Origin: Arcticibacter eurypsychrophilus
GTDB taxonomy: Bacteria > Bacteroidota > Bacteroidia > Sphingobacteriales > Sphingobacteriaceae
NCBI RefSeq assembly: GCF_001730525.1
Contig: NZ_MDFN01000005.1
Location: forward strand, 104,879 to 168,878
DNA length: 64,000 nucleotides
Reading direction: 5' to 3'
Made by a program: the position numbers and the translations under genes. Below the pieces are notes generated by a model, which did no database searches, was not told the origin of the DNA, and saw only the letters and a program-made list of their open reading frames with translations. Below, in pieces: positions 52,427-62,885 of the stretch (the stretch's first letter is position 1; each line of letters starts with the position of its first letter).

Positions 52427-53293
52427 ATGATTGCCATGTTTATGACTTATAAGATGGCCAGCGCGCAAATGAACGTACCGGATGGTGGAGCAGCCGGTCC
52501 ACTTGGTGGCGGATCCTGGTTAAAATTTGTCACCGGAGGCAATACCGCATCAATAATTGAAAACAACGGATTAAACTTGTTAGGAGGAGCTACACAACCT
52601 GTAAGGATTCGAAATGCTAGCTTATTGGTTGGTTATGTAAACCTTGGAGGGAATTATGGCGCTGGTAATGCCTTAATCAGTGGAAATATGGGTATTGGAA
52701 ACGACAATCCGCTTAGCCCTTTGGATGTTAATGGAAACCTTACCCTAAGAAATTCATTAAATACACTAGGGGCGGGCGCTAGAATAAACTTCACAGGATT
52801 TGGTAGGGATTTTCCTGGGCCCTCAATACGAAGTTACCTGGATTATGCAGGAGCACATAATTATTCCAGACTGGTTCTGAGTTCTTATTATGATGGCAAT
52901 AAAGATGAAATTACGCTGGTTAATGGAACTATAGGTATTGGAACTGCAGATCCCAGGGGATACAAGCTTGCTGTAAACGGGAGTATCCATGCAAAGGAAG
53001 TAAAAGTTGATTTGATTAGCTGGCCGGATTATGTTTTTACACCTGCTTTTGTCCTGACGCCTCTGACTGAAGTCAAGGCTTATATTAATAGAAATCACCG
53101 TTTACCCGATATGCCCAGTGAGCAGGAAGTAAAAGAGTCGGGTTTAAATTTAGGTGAGATGAATGTAAAATTACTTAAAAAGATTGAAGAACTGACGCTT
53201 TATCTGATTGACCTTAAAACGCAGAACGAGACATTAAAAGAGAGGGTTAAACTTATTGAGGACATTCATAAAAATGAAATTAATAGCCGTTAA
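52427..53293 (+). CDS. Secreted tail-fibre-domain protein
   Basis: This 288-residue protein begins with a hydrophobic leader ending in ASAQ. It contains beta repeats of the phage-tail type (GNMGIGNDNPLSPLDVNGNLTLRN and IGIGTADPRGYKLAVNGSIHAKEV). It ends with the common Bacteroidota tail WPDYVF, LTEVKAYINRNHRLPDMPSEQEVKESGLNLGEMNVKLLKKIEELTLYLIDL, a coiled trimerisation end. The S74 autoprotease Ser/Lys dyad is not evident. A better signal peptide (MKKFYFNT) starts at 52402 but needs a one-base shift. It precedes the RHS genes and is presumably part of the same surface apparatus. Confidence 0.8.
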   Translation: MIAMFMTYKMASAQMNVPDGGAAGPLGGGSWLKFVTGGNTASIIENNGLNLLGGATQPVRIRNASLLVGYVNLGGNYGAGNALISGNMGIGNDNPLSPLDVNGNLTLRNSLNTLGAGARINFTGFGRDFPGPSIRSYLDYAGAHNYSRLVLSSYYDGNKDEITLVNGTIGIGTADPRGYKLAVNGSIHAKEVKVDLISWPDYVFTPAFVLTPLTEVKAYINRNHRLPDMPSEQEVKESGLNLGEMNVKLLKKIEELTLYLIDLKTQNETLKERVKLIEDIHKNEINSR

Positions 53294-53658
53294 AAATTCT
53301 TTAATCGATATGCTATTCCAAAGTAAGTTTACATTAATGTCTAGATTAACTTCTTACGCTAGCGCACTAAAGCGGTTCTATTCAAATTACTATATAAATT
53401 TTGTAGTAATCTAACAAACGTTTGAGTGGCTTAAAAGTGCGTTAAAAAGAATAATTATCCTGCTTGATCTTTTTTTTTTTAAGAAAATTAAGCCTGTATA
53501 ACCGATTAAACCTTATAACTAGAGAAATGAAAGCTCTTTTTAATCTTTGATTATAATCTTATTTAGAGTTTACTGATACTGTCTTTTTACTAAGAAAATA
53601 AGTCGAATTTAAAATCGCTCGCAGCTGCTATTAAACATTTAATATTATAACTCATAAA
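53294..53658. other. Non-coding gap, 365 bp
   Basis: AT-rich; no convincing frame, RNA gene or hairpin found. It holds a T10 run near 53470 and presumably the promoter of the downstream RHS-like gene. Confidence 0.4.
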
Positions 53659-56600
53659 ATGACGAAAATCTACTTTGTAATCACATTTCTGATTTTGTTG
53701 GTAATCACATTGAGGGCTCAAAATGTTCCCGTTGACTTTCATACAGGACAACCGATTATTAATATACCTATTTATAACATCGACGCAACTGACGTAAGTC
53801 TGCCTGTGAGTTTATTTTATGAGGCAGGAGTAAAAGCTTACCAGCAAAACGGAAATGATGAGTATAATATTGGTATTGGCTGGAGATTGAATGCAGGTGG
53901 AAACATTACCAGGACTGTTAGAAGTTTGCCTGACGATTTTCAAGGAGTCAATGGAGATACAAGAATAGGCTGGCTATACGGAACAGTGGCCAGTAATATT
54001 TACAATTTTATGCCACAAAACAGGACTAACTGTACTGGAGATGCTAGTAACTATAATTTTCTATCTGGACTAGCCGCTAATAAAACCGATTCAGAGCCGG
54101 ATGTTTTTTCTTTCGATTTTAACGGTTACAGGGGGCAGTTTGTATATGATAATAATCATGTATTACAAATCATGCCTTATCAAGATTTGAAAATTCAGCC
54201 TAGTTATGCCGCTGACGGATCAATAACTTCTTTTAAAATCATTACAAATGAAGGTGTGAAATATACTTTTCTAGCCACTACAAAAGTAACTGTATCTGTT
54301 ACACCAGTAGGAGCATCAAACGCCGTATTGTATAAAAGAGATAATCTTATGAAGTATGCTCAGCAAATTTCTTATACCACCCAATGGGCATTAAGTTCAG
54401 TGATTTCTAAAACGGGAAGAACAATATATCTGAATTATCAGAACATAGATGAAAGCGGAACGCAAATTACCTATTCAAATATTTATCTGGCTAATTTAGT
54501 AAACACCGTTTATAAAAGAAGCTTGTATACTACAGCCATTAAAGAAACCCATCAAAAGCTGTTGAGTATTTCCACGGAAGATTGCTCATTAAATCTGAGT
54601 TACAGAACAGGTTTCGACAGGCTCGACAATTTTATAGTCAAAATAAAAGGCCTTACTGTCTTAATGGTTTCACTTAATTACAACTATGCAAACAGCAGGA
54701 CATACTTACAATCGGTACAGACCTCTAATAGCTGCTTAAAGAACCCCCCTTATCTGTTTGATTATCTGGGCACAGACTTAACTGTTGGTACGTCAATCTT
54801 ACCATCACCGACAATTGGATCTATGCCTTGTAACGGCTGTCAATTACAGCAGCAATATCAGCAGGACTACTGGGGCTATTATAATAATAACAAGTCATCT
54901 ACGTTGGTCCCCAATTTATGGGTATACCCAAATGAACCAGCATCAGAGCGATACCGACTTGAGCAAATACCAGGTTATAGTGGACCAAATTACTACCTCG
55001 CTGGGGGAGCTGATCGAAGACCTAATCCTGATGTCGTTGCAGCAGGATCGCTGGGCAGAATACGATTTCCAAGTGGAGGTTCCGTACTGCTGAGCTACGA
55101 ATCCAACCAGTTTTATGACAGTAAAGCCGACCAAATATTGAATGGAGGCGGAATAAGAGTAAAATCCGTGACCGTGCATGACGGCATCAGCAACCAAAAT
55201 GATATGGTCAGAACCTATACATATTCAGGTGGCATCTTGATCAATCGCCCACAGTTTGCCTTTTCCATACCAATTTATACGGATCCATCCGGTAATTCAT
55301 CAACATCTGAACAGTATACTGATCAAGCGACCAAAATAGCCAATTTCACTGCCCGATCCGAATTTGACATGAACAGCTACTCTTTTGATTCTCCAAACGT
55401 AGAATACCAATTAGTGCAGGAAGTTCAATTTGGTAAAGGTAAAATAGTTTACGAGTACAACAATCCCACAACTTACGGACAGATTTCAAGTTCCGAAAAT
55501 ATTGGAACCGAGCCATGGCAGGCGACCTATTCTAGATATGCAACTACCGTTAATCCAGTAACACAGGCATGTATGAGTCAGGGCCTGCTAAATGACGGAT
55601 ATTATTCCTTTCCATATCCGGATAACAGTAATTATAACTTCTCAAGGGGGTTATTGAAAAGTATAAAATCCTACAATGAAAACGGACAGCTGATTAAAGA
55701 AACAGGATATGATTACACACTTGTATTCAAAAACTCGGCTCCAGATATAATCTACGGCCTTTCATATAACTATTTTACCTATAACAGCAACGATATAAAC
55801 ACGAAAGCGTTTATCTATGGTAAATATAAATTGTACGGCAACACGAATAAATTTCAAACGAAAGTTTTTAACAAAGTTTACGATCCTGGCACAAACTATC
55901 TTAAGCCGGCATCTACAGAAACCAACAACTACTATACGGGTGTTAACCATTCGTTGTTGAGTTATTCGTCTACGTCAATTAGCAGTGATGGTGTGAATTT
56001 TACCAACTATAAAAGCAAGTATAGCTACCCGGAAGATTATGTAACGATCAACCCTGGTGACTCAACAGTAAGAGCTCTGCAAGCACTAAAGGATGCGCAT
56101 GTCAACAACGTCATAATAGAAAAGGTTAATACAATGACTAAGCCAGGTCAGTCTGAGCAGTTACTCAACGCTGAATTAAACTTGTTTAATAGCTATACTA
56201 ATGTTGTTAATATTCCTAATGTCTTCTTGTCTAAACAGATGGTCATTAAAGCGAATGTTCCACTTACAGATTTTCACCCTGTCATCGTCGAAAGTGCGGC
56301 GATTTTTCATTGTGACTCACGCTACAAGCTTATGAATAACTACTTCGAATATGGTGATTATGGTGAAGTTAATTCTGTCACTGATAACCAAAATAATAGA
56401 ACTGGGCTTCTTTATGATTATGCTCGTTCTTTGGTAATTGCCAAGGTTAGGAATGGGTTCGCCAATCAGGTAGTTTACTCAAACTTCGATGAAGAAAAGG
56501 GTGGAGTCGGTGGGTGGACGACTAACAGTTTCAAGTACATTTTTAATTCCCCAAGTGATTTTAGTTCAGTCGACGGCAGGATTGGGAAGGCGCTATCTGT

Positions 56601-57708
56601 TGGAGCAAACTTCACTTTTCAAAAATTGGGCATAGCTAAAGGGATTGGTGCAAATTGTACTTTCTCGTGTTGGGCTAAATCAAATACCTCAGGATATTTA
56701 TTGATAACGCTGACCGATGCCAGCGGACATAATGTTACGCAAGTGATAACCTTTACTAACACTACCGGAGTTTGGACCAATTATAAAATTGCGATCCCTG
56801 TCGAGATTTTAAATGCGAAATTCGACATCAGCGTAAGAACGAATACTGCAGTAACTGTTGATGATATGCTTTTACATCCTCAAATGGCATCAGTTTCTCT
56901 AACTTCATATCAAGACTTATTAAATTTAGCAACAACTGACCCGCATGGTAACACCACGTTTTATAGTTATGATGCTTTGCGCCGCCCCACCTTGGTCATG
57001 GATCAAAACCAAAATATTTTAAAACGGACGGCTTATAATTATAACATTAATTATGAGCTTAGCGCTGCTTTTAGTTATCCAATTAAGCTATATGCCAATA
57101 GTTCAATAATCTTTCAATCAGGACCTGCGGATGGCTGTGAGCCCGTGGGTATTATTCGGGATTGGAACTTTGGTGACGGAACGGTCATGCAAAATGGAGG
57201 CGCTACACCATCACATAGCTATGCTGCTACCGGCAACTATACAGTTACCTTAACCGTGCATAATGCCCAATATGGAACAGTTACCTCCCAACAGCAGATC
57301 TATGTAGAACCGCCATTAGAACCGGCTCTCAAATTTACTTTAACCGCTTGTGGAATTGTTGCTTTTGAAGTTTGCTCTAAGCGGGCTGTATTCTATGGTA
57401 ACAGCAACACCGGCCAATGTTCTGAATATCCGGTCGGAACCAATGTATTCACAGCTAACATCCAGCAGCCCTGTTCTTCTAATGTTGGTTTTACCTGGCA
57501 AATGGCTTATGACAATGCACCGAATACCTGGATTAGTCTTCAAGGGGGGCAGTCTTTGACAGTAAACGTACCACTTGATCCTGATGGCTCAGTAAGTTCG
57601 AACAAATCATACACGCTTAAATGCGCCATGTTCGGAATAGGTTGTAATGCGCAAAGTGCGACACAGACCTATCACATCAACTATTTCGCTGCAGATTGCA
57701 ACCGTTAG
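53659..57708 (+). CDS. RHS-like large secreted protein with CBM-like and PKD domains
   Basis: This 1349-residue protein has a signal peptide (MTKIYFVITFLILLVITLRAQ) and starts its mature part with the RHS-shell opening NVPVDFHTGQPIINIPIYNI...GIGWRLNAGGNITR. A long beta-rich region follows. Residues about 940-1077 form a carbohydrate-binding-like jelly roll (GGWTTNSFKYIF...CTFSCWAKSNTSGYLLITL). A YD repeat (HGNTTFYSYDALRRPTLVMD) and a PKD domain (IIRDWNFGDGTV...HSYAATGNYTVTLTVHN, about 1157-1200) come next, then a cysteine-containing end. It likely forms part of the shell or surface anchor for the RHS-core protein encoded 16 bp downstream. Confidence 0.85.
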   Translation: MTKIYFVITFLILLVITLRAQNVPVDFHTGQPIINIPIYNIDATDVSLPVSLFYEAGVKAYQQNGNDEYNIGIGWRLNAGGNITRTVRSLPDDFQGVNGDTRIGWLYGTVASNIYNFMPQNRTNCTGDASNYNFLSGLAANKTDSEPDVFSFDFNGYRGQFVYDNNHVLQIMPYQDLKIQPSYAADGSITSFKIITNEGVKYTFLATTKVTVSVTPVGASNAVLYKRDNLMKYAQQISYTTQWALSSVISKTGRTIYLNYQNIDESGTQITYSNIYLANLVNTVYKRSLYTTAIKETHQKLLSISTEDCSLNLSYRTGFDRLDNFIVKIKGLTVLMVSLNYNYANSRTYLQSVQTSNSCLKNPPYLFDYLGTDLTVGTSILPSPTIGSMPCNGCQLQQQYQQDYWGYYNNNKSSTLVPNLWVYPNEPASERYRLEQIPGYSGPNYYLAGGADRRPNPDVVAAGSLGRIRFPSGGSVLLSYESNQFYDSKADQILNGGGIRVKSVTVHDGISNQNDMVRTYTYSGGILINRPQFAFSIPIYTDPSGNSSTSEQYTDQATKIANFTARSEFDMNSYSFDSPNVEYQLVQEVQFGKGKIVYEYNNPTTYGQISSSENIGTEPWQATYSRYATTVNPVTQACMSQGLLNDGYYSFPYPDNSNYNFSRGLLKSIKSYNENGQLIKETGYDYTLVFKNSAPDIIYGLSYNYFTYNSNDINTKAFIYGKYKLYGNTNKFQTKVFNKVYDPGTNYLKPASTETNNYYTGVNHSLLSYSSTSISSDGVNFTNYKSKYSYPEDYVTINPGDSTVRALQALKDAHVNNVIIEKVNTMTKPGQSEQLLNAELNLFNSYTNVVNIPNVFLSKQMVIKANVPLTDFHPVIVESAAIFHCDSRYKLMNNYFEYGDYGEVNSVTDNQNNRTGLLYDYARSLVIAKVRNGFANQVVYSNFDEEKGGVGGWTTNSFKYIFNSPSDFSSVDGRIGKALSVGANFTFQKLGIAKGIGANCTFSCWAKSNTSGYLLITLTDASGHNVTQVITFTNTTGVWTNYKIAIPVEILNAKFDISVRTNTAVTVDDMLLHPQMASVSLTSYQDLLNLATTDPHGNTTFYSYDALRRPTLVMDQNQNILKRTAYNYNINYELSAAFSYPIKLYANSSIIFQSGPADGCEPVGIIRDWNFGDGTVMQNGGATPSHSYAATGNYTVTLTVHNAQYGTVTSQQQIYVEPPLEPALKFTLTACGIVAFEVCSKRAVFYGNSNTGQCSEYPVGTNVFTANIQQPCSSNVGFTWQMAYDNAPNTWISLQGGQSLTVNVPLDPDGSVSSNKSYTLKCAMFGIGCNAQSATQTYHINYFAADCNR

Positions 57709-57723
57709 CCTAAACTTGAAACA

Positions 57724-60700
57724 ATGAACTATCAACGAAGTATCAACCGATTATTAATTCTACCGGCATTTCTTGCATTTATTAGTAATATTTGTTTAAG
57801 CCAAACAACACAGGTTATTGACGCCACAATATCCAGTTATCAAGGAGTATCCTACCAGGCCGTAAGCAGTGTTACCTTAAAACCGGGGTTTAATTTTGCA
57901 CCAAGCACTGCAAATCCGAGCTTTTCAATAATTATTAAACCGTTGGTAAGTGTTGATGATCCTGGACTAATCGTAGCTAACAATGTACGTACAGATATTA
58001 TCAAAGTTCAAGGAATTACCAATCAAGGTCAAATATCACCGGCCAATTCCCAGACGAAAATAACTTATATGGACGGATTAGGTCGTCCTGTTCAGGTAAT
58101 CAATCTGCAGACCAGCCCTTTACAAAAAGATATTGTGCAGTTAATGGAGTATGATCAATATGGTCAGCAGCCTAAGCAATACCTGCCGTTCGTGTCCAAT
58201 ACTTCAAGCGGAGCTTTTCATGCAAATCCTAAGATCGCGCAACAAACCTTTTATAGCTCATCAAGTTTGGGTAACGTTAATGATAATTTCCCATACGCAG
58301 TTACAAGTTATGATAATTCACCTCTCAATCGGGTAATGGAACGAGGTGCGCCTGGTGCCGACTGGCAGCCAGGTAATCACACTGTTAAAATGCAGTTTAG
58401 GCTTAATACAGCCAGTGATTATATTCGAATATGGACAGTTGACGGCCCCGGCGCTGGCAATTATGCCGAAATGCAATTGTCGGTAAATGATCTTGTAGAT
58501 GAAAACGGTAGCCATGTACTAAGTTTTACCAACAAACTTGGCCAATTGGTTGAAAAAAAGGTAGAGGCTGACGCCGGTGAATGGTTGGAGACCGTATACA
58601 TATATGATGATCTCGGTAACTTGGTCTACCAGATATCTCCTGAAGGAGTTAAAAGATTATATGCAGGTAATACAACCTGGGGTGCCGTGTTTACCGGTGC
58701 CTGGGCAAGCGTATATACTTACGATGTCAAGGGACGCCTGATAGCTAAGCAAGCCCCTGGCGTTGCTCCGGTTTTTATGGTTTACGACAGTTACGATCGT
58801 TTAGTACTGCTGCAGGATGGGCGCTTGCGGAATGCATATGGAACGGCCGATAAATGGTATTTTACCAAGTATGATGCAGCTAACCGGGCAGTCTTGAACG
58901 GTCTTTATACTTATACCGACCCTGCAACAACAGGTGTTACCCATCGTGAAAAGCTGCAGGCTTATCTGGATGCACTTATTTACAACAATACCACAGTTTT
59001 TAACTGTGAGAGAAGGATGAACGGAACCACCTACGGCTATAGTAATCGGAGCTTTCCCGTATCGCCTGGCGATGCTGATATAATAACGGTTAATTACTAT
59101 GACGATTACGACTTTAATAATGACGGAAGCGCCGATTACATATATAATAATCCAGGATCTGCGCCTTATGCAGCCGTTGCAACTAATGATAATAGCGGCT
59201 TTTTAACAGGAGTCTACAACAAAGTGCTGGGTACCTCAGGCTGGATAAAGAAGACCTTATTTTATGACAGTTTCGGCAACGTTATACAAAAACAGAATAA
59301 CAGCTTACTAAACGCCAATGTACAAGATATAACTAGCAACGCCTATGATATATATGCAGGGCATGTTATTGAAACCAAACAGGTAAAAGTAACCGCAGCT
59401 ACCGTTACGGTCGTAAGCAGACTTGCATATGATTTGCAGGATCGACTTAAACAAGTAGCCGTGAAAATTAACGGCGGTACCGAACAGGTTATAGCAGGCT
59501 ATGAATACAACGAGCTGGGGCAGCTTAAAAGTAAAAAATTGCACCAGAAGACCACCAGTACATACCTGCAAACCATTGATTATCGCTACAATATACGCGG
59601 ATGGATAACTAGTATAAATAATAGTGGTTTAACAAACGACAGTGGAATAACTAATAATGATAACAGTGATGTTTTTGGCATGACACTGCTCTACAACCAG
59701 GCCGATGCAGGTTTGGCAAACACCCCTAATTATAATGGAAGGCTATCAGCAATTAAATGGAAAACTAATGATCAGTTTTCTGTATCGGGTAACCCTGTTC
59801 GCGAGCGCAGCTACAAATATACATACGATAAGGTTGACCGCCTTAAGGGGGCTTACTTTGCCGCCAAAGGCGTTAGCGCCTGGGATAAAGAAGCAGGCGC
59901 ATATAACGAAACTATAGGCAGTTATGATAATAACGGCAATATATTAAGCCTGCAGCGTTATATTCAGACAACTGATGCAAGCGGCCGTACTATGATTGAT
60001 AACCTTACTTACTCTTATTTAAATAACGGTAGCAGCAACCAGCTGGCAAGTGTTACTGATGCCACTGCAAGCACTATGGGTTTTAAGGATGGCGCCGGCA
60101 CGGCTGCTGAATACAGTTATGATACCAATGGCAACCTAACGGGTGATGCCAACAAAGGGCAAACTTTAACTTATAACGATTTAAACAAGGTGAGTAAAAT
60201 CACTACAGCCATAGGTTCAGTCGAATACGCTTACGATGCTAACGGGAGTCGCATCAATAAAATTGTTTACAATGCGGCCCATGCGGTTATTAGCCGTTAC
60301 GACTATCTGGACGGGTTTGTATATAACAACAACACGCTAAGTTACCTGGGCACCGTTGAAGGCCGGGTGCTTGCAGGCAGCCAGTATACTTACGAGTATT
60401 TTATTAAAGACCAACAGGGGAATGTTAGGGCTAGCTTTACCGATAACGGCTCGGGCGTTGCCAAGATTACACAGGAAAACGCCTACTATGCCTTTGGCTT
60501 GACCATGCAGGGCATCGTAGTTCGTACAGCACAATCTTCGGTGGCCAACAAGCAACTGTATAACGGTGGCTCGGAGCTGCAGGACGATCTGGGTTATGAG
60601 AGCAGCTACTCTACACACTACCGTGAGTATGATCCGGCACTGGGCAGGTTTAATGCACACGATCCGATGGTGGATAAGTACGCCAGTTGGACACCTTATA

Positions 60701-61542
60701 ATTTTGCGTTCAACGACCCGTCAAACCAGAATGACCCAACAGGAGCTGATCCAAATGACCATGTAAATGTGCCTCCTTTCTGGGTAGCGCAGGGACCTCC
60801 AGCTGACTGGTTGTCGGTCGACAGAGCTATTCGTCAGTCCATGTATACATCGGATATGAGAATCTGGGCATTGGTTAATTCACCAATGTATACGCCTAAC
60901 TCAGCGTATGCCCGTATAGGGTGGGATATGATTATGATCCCTGTTCCGGGGGCGGCTCAGCAACAAGCTGCTTCGGGCAATCAATCACAAAACTTTCTTA
61001 CTTATAAAAAAGCATATTCAAACGCAGATCTTATGAAAGTTACATTGTCCGAAGTTCCTATAACTTCATGGGCACAACTTCGGTCTAGAGCTGAAGCTGC
61101 TTATGATAATTATTGGGCTGATAGAGGGGGGGATGTAGAAGCTGACGGTTATCTTACATTGGCCGAGGCCAATGAACATTATAGAAATGGAAACAGTACG
61201 ACTTTAAATGTAGATTTAAATCGTATTGATTTATCCGCGATTCATTCTGAAGACTTTAATGGAGTTGGATCAACAAAATATTTTAATTTGCTTTTACATA
61301 GCAATTCTTACAATGATGGTATGGTTTACGGAAATGTAAGATTTAGATTATACCCAGGTAATACAGTTAAAGCTTTTTCAGATACATATGACTTCGATCA
61401 GAAGACATGGTGGAACCCTTTAAATTGGGGAAGAAATATTGAAACTGTGATAGGTTCGTCGTTAGCTGGACCAGGAACACCATATAAGATTAATTTTAAT
61501 GGTTCAGCGGAAATCACTCCTGTACATCATGTAATCAAATAA
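57724..61542 (+). CDS. RHS repeat-core protein with variable C-terminal tip (putative polymorphic toxin)
   Basis: This 1272-residue protein has a signal peptide and a DUF6443-like domain near residues 79-170 (ITYMDGLGRPVQVINLQ...LMEYDQYGQQPKQYLPF). Many YD repeats follow (YTYDVKGRLIAKQA, YTYDKVDRLKGAYF, YAYDANGSRINKIV). The RHS core end LGRFNAHDPMVDKYASWTPYNFAFNDPSNQNDPTG lies at about 972-1006. The 266 residues after it are of different composition (AT-richer codons) and hold LTLAEANEHYRNGN and WNPLNWGRNIETVIG; I do not recognise a toxin family. In known systems this tip is released inside the shell and is toxic. The next gene, 4 bp on, is the immunity candidate. Confidence 0.88.
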   Translation: MNYQRSINRLLILPAFLAFISNICLSQTTQVIDATISSYQGVSYQAVSSVTLKPGFNFAPSTANPSFSIIIKPLVSVDDPGLIVANNVRTDIIKVQGITNQGQISPANSQTKITYMDGLGRPVQVINLQTSPLQKDIVQLMEYDQYGQQPKQYLPFVSNTSSGAFHANPKIAQQTFYSSSSLGNVNDNFPYAVTSYDNSPLNRVMERGAPGADWQPGNHTVKMQFRLNTASDYIRIWTVDGPGAGNYAEMQLSVNDLVDENGSHVLSFTNKLGQLVEKKVEADAGEWLETVYIYDDLGNLVYQISPEGVKRLYAGNTTWGAVFTGAWASVYTYDVKGRLIAKQAPGVAPVFMVYDSYDRLVLLQDGRLRNAYGTADKWYFTKYDAANRAVLNGLYTYTDPATTGVTHREKLQAYLDALIYNNTTVFNCERRMNGTTYGYSNRSFPVSPGDADIITVNYYDDYDFNNDGSADYIYNNPGSAPYAAVATNDNSGFLTGVYNKVLGTSGWIKKTLFYDSFGNVIQKQNNSLLNANVQDITSNAYDIYAGHVIETKQVKVTAATVTVVSRLAYDLQDRLKQVAVKINGGTEQVIAGYEYNELGQLKSKKLHQKTTSTYLQTIDYRYNIRGWITSINNSGLTNDSGITNNDNSDVFGMTLLYNQADAGLANTPNYNGRLSAIKWKTNDQFSVSGNPVRERSYKYTYDKVDRLKGAYFAAKGVSAWDKEAGAYNETIGSYDNNGNILSLQRYIQTTDASGRTMIDNLTYSYLNNGSSNQLASVTDATASTMGFKDGAGTAAEYSYDTNGNLTGDANKGQTLTYNDLNKVSKITTAIGSVEYAYDANGSRINKIVYNAAHAVISRYDYLDGFVYNNNTLSYLGTVEGRVLAGSQYTYEYFIKDQQGNVRASFTDNGSGVAKITQENAYYAFGLTMQGIVVRTAQSSVANKQLYNGGSELQDDLGYESSYSTHYREYDPALGRFNAHDPMVDKYASWTPYNFAFNDPSNQNDPTGADPNDHVNVPPFWVAQGPPADWLSVDRAIRQSMYTSDMRIWALVNSPMYTPNSAYARIGWDMIMIPVPGAAQQQAASGNQSQNFLTYKKAYSNADLMKVTLSEVPITSWAQLRSRAEAAYDNYWADRGGDVEADGYLTLAEANEHYRNGNSTTLNVDLNRIDLSAIHSEDFNGVGSTKYFNLLLHSNSYNDGMVYGNVRFRLYPGNTVKAFSDTYDFDQKTWWNPLNWGRNIETVIGSSLAGPGTPYKINFNGSAEITPVHHVIK

Positions 61543-61546
61543 ACTA

Positions 61547-62062
61547 ATGAAAAAAAAATTAAGAATACAACTAATTGTATCAGTGCTAATGACTTTATAC
61601 TTTTATCTGCAAAGCTGTAATCCGGGAAGTTACTCCGAAGAGTTGAGCGGAAACTACTTTTATGAAGATAGAGGTGCCGATTCAAAAAACATAATAAATC
61701 ATTTGCCGGGTCATAAAAATATTTATGGTGATGTTATCAACTATGATTATGACTCAGATTTTATTATTGCAACCCAACGACCAAGTTTTGAGGGATACAA
61801 GCGTGAGATAGGCTTTGAGTTACGAGAAAATTTAAAAAAATATCCGACAAATTCAACTGAAGAACGCATTCAAAGCGAAAATGAAGCTGATAGTATTCTT
61901 AAGCATGATCCATATTATAAATCTATATTTAGAAATAAGATCAATTATTGGATTATTGAGCATAAAGATGGACATGTATATGGGCCTCTAACTAAGCGGG
62001 CATATTTAAAAAAGAGAAAGGAATTAATTGTTCCAGTAGATCTTGAAGCTAAAATAGAATAG
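61547..62062 (+). CDS. Small lipoprotein, candidate immunity protein
   Basis: This 171-residue protein has a lipoprotein signal (lipobox LQSC, Cys24). It carries SEELSGNYFYEDRGADSKNI, INYDYDSDFIIATQRPS and the end NYWIIEHKDGHVYGPLTKRAYLKKRKEL. This resembles, from memory, the DUF3997 group of small Bacteroidota lipoproteins. It starts 4 bp after the RHS-core stop, the position of an immunity gene. A lipoprotein could act in the periplasm, where it would meet an incoming effector. Function is inferred from position only. Confidence 0.7.
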   Translation: MKKKLRIQLIVSVLMTLYFYLQSCNPGSYSEELSGNYFYEDRGADSKNIINHLPGHKNIYGDVINYDYDSDFIIATQRPSFEGYKREIGFELRENLKKYPTNSTEERIQSENEADSILKHDPYYKSIFRNKINYWIIEHKDGHVYGPLTKRAYLKKRKELIVPVDLEAKIE

Positions 62063-62885
62063 GAATTATGTATTTTTCATTCTGGTCGTAGCATCCGTTA
62101 GAACTTAAACCAGCAAAGCTTGATTTTTCATTGAGCTCCGGTTTCGTTTATTTCAGGATCTTCAGTGACAGTGCTAATAAATCCTGATCCTTCATTAGAC
62201 AGGATTATAAGGGAAGACTGACCATACTCAATAGCATGTCTGGATAAGGCTTAGCAATTGAAGCTCTCCCCTCTGAATTCATAGTCGGCGCATCCAACAA
62301 CGATGACTCCAGTTCTTCTCTATTAATGCAAAAAAGTGATTGGCAAGGATTAAACTGAATAGATAAAGATTTGTAGCATTCTATGAAAAAGACAATTTTT
62401 ATTTATTACATTTCCTTCATATACGCGATAGCAACTCCTAATAGACTTTGATGAATCACTGCTCTACTTGGAGCTTGATTTAGAAAGACGAAACTATTCA
62501 CTTTGATTCAAATGTAACTGAACTATACATTTAGTTACCCACGTATCCAACTAGTGCCTCCATAGTACTTTCATTCAAAGTTGGAATGCTTGATGGATAT
62601 TCTGGTCATGCTGACCCCAGTAATGCATCATACTGACCCCACCTGGGGATTTGGCCTGTCATAGCTGATGGTATGACAATTTTACCTTTTTTTTCTTAGA
62701 CTTTCACCTGTATTATGGAAAGCTTTCCATAATACAGGTTATGACAAGAATATCGTTATGATAATAAGTCCTCCGGATTATAAACAAACCAATTAATTAT
62801 CAACTTTTTAAGAAGAATATATACATAATCACTTTCCATAACTTTAGTGTGGCATATTAAAAAGTCTACATTAAAAGCAAAAGTT
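62063..62885. other. Degraded intergenic DNA with IS remnants
   Basis: No intact gene. On the minus strand near 62150-62300 short protein-like frames (KPYPDMLLSM; SLIILSNEGSGFISTVTEDP) are separated by a frame change, as in a decayed gene of unknown kind. CTGACCCCA occurs twice near 62610 and 62630, as I recall for IS21-family ends. From 62700 on come the 34-bp palindrome and TTATGGAAA motifs listed separately. Confidence 0.45.
62706..62739. repeat. Perfect 34-bp palindrome
   Basis: ACCTGTATTATGGAAAG is followed directly by its exact complement CTTTCCATAATACAGGT, with no spacer. The inner motif TTATGGAAA recurs inverted at 62833-62845 (TTTCCATAACTTT) and direct at 62880-62892. Confidence 0.95.

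Noticed and set aside
62150..62300. Minus-strand gene
   Set aside because: Two short protein-like pieces in different frames with stops between them; no start codon and no recognised family, so described only as degraded DNA.
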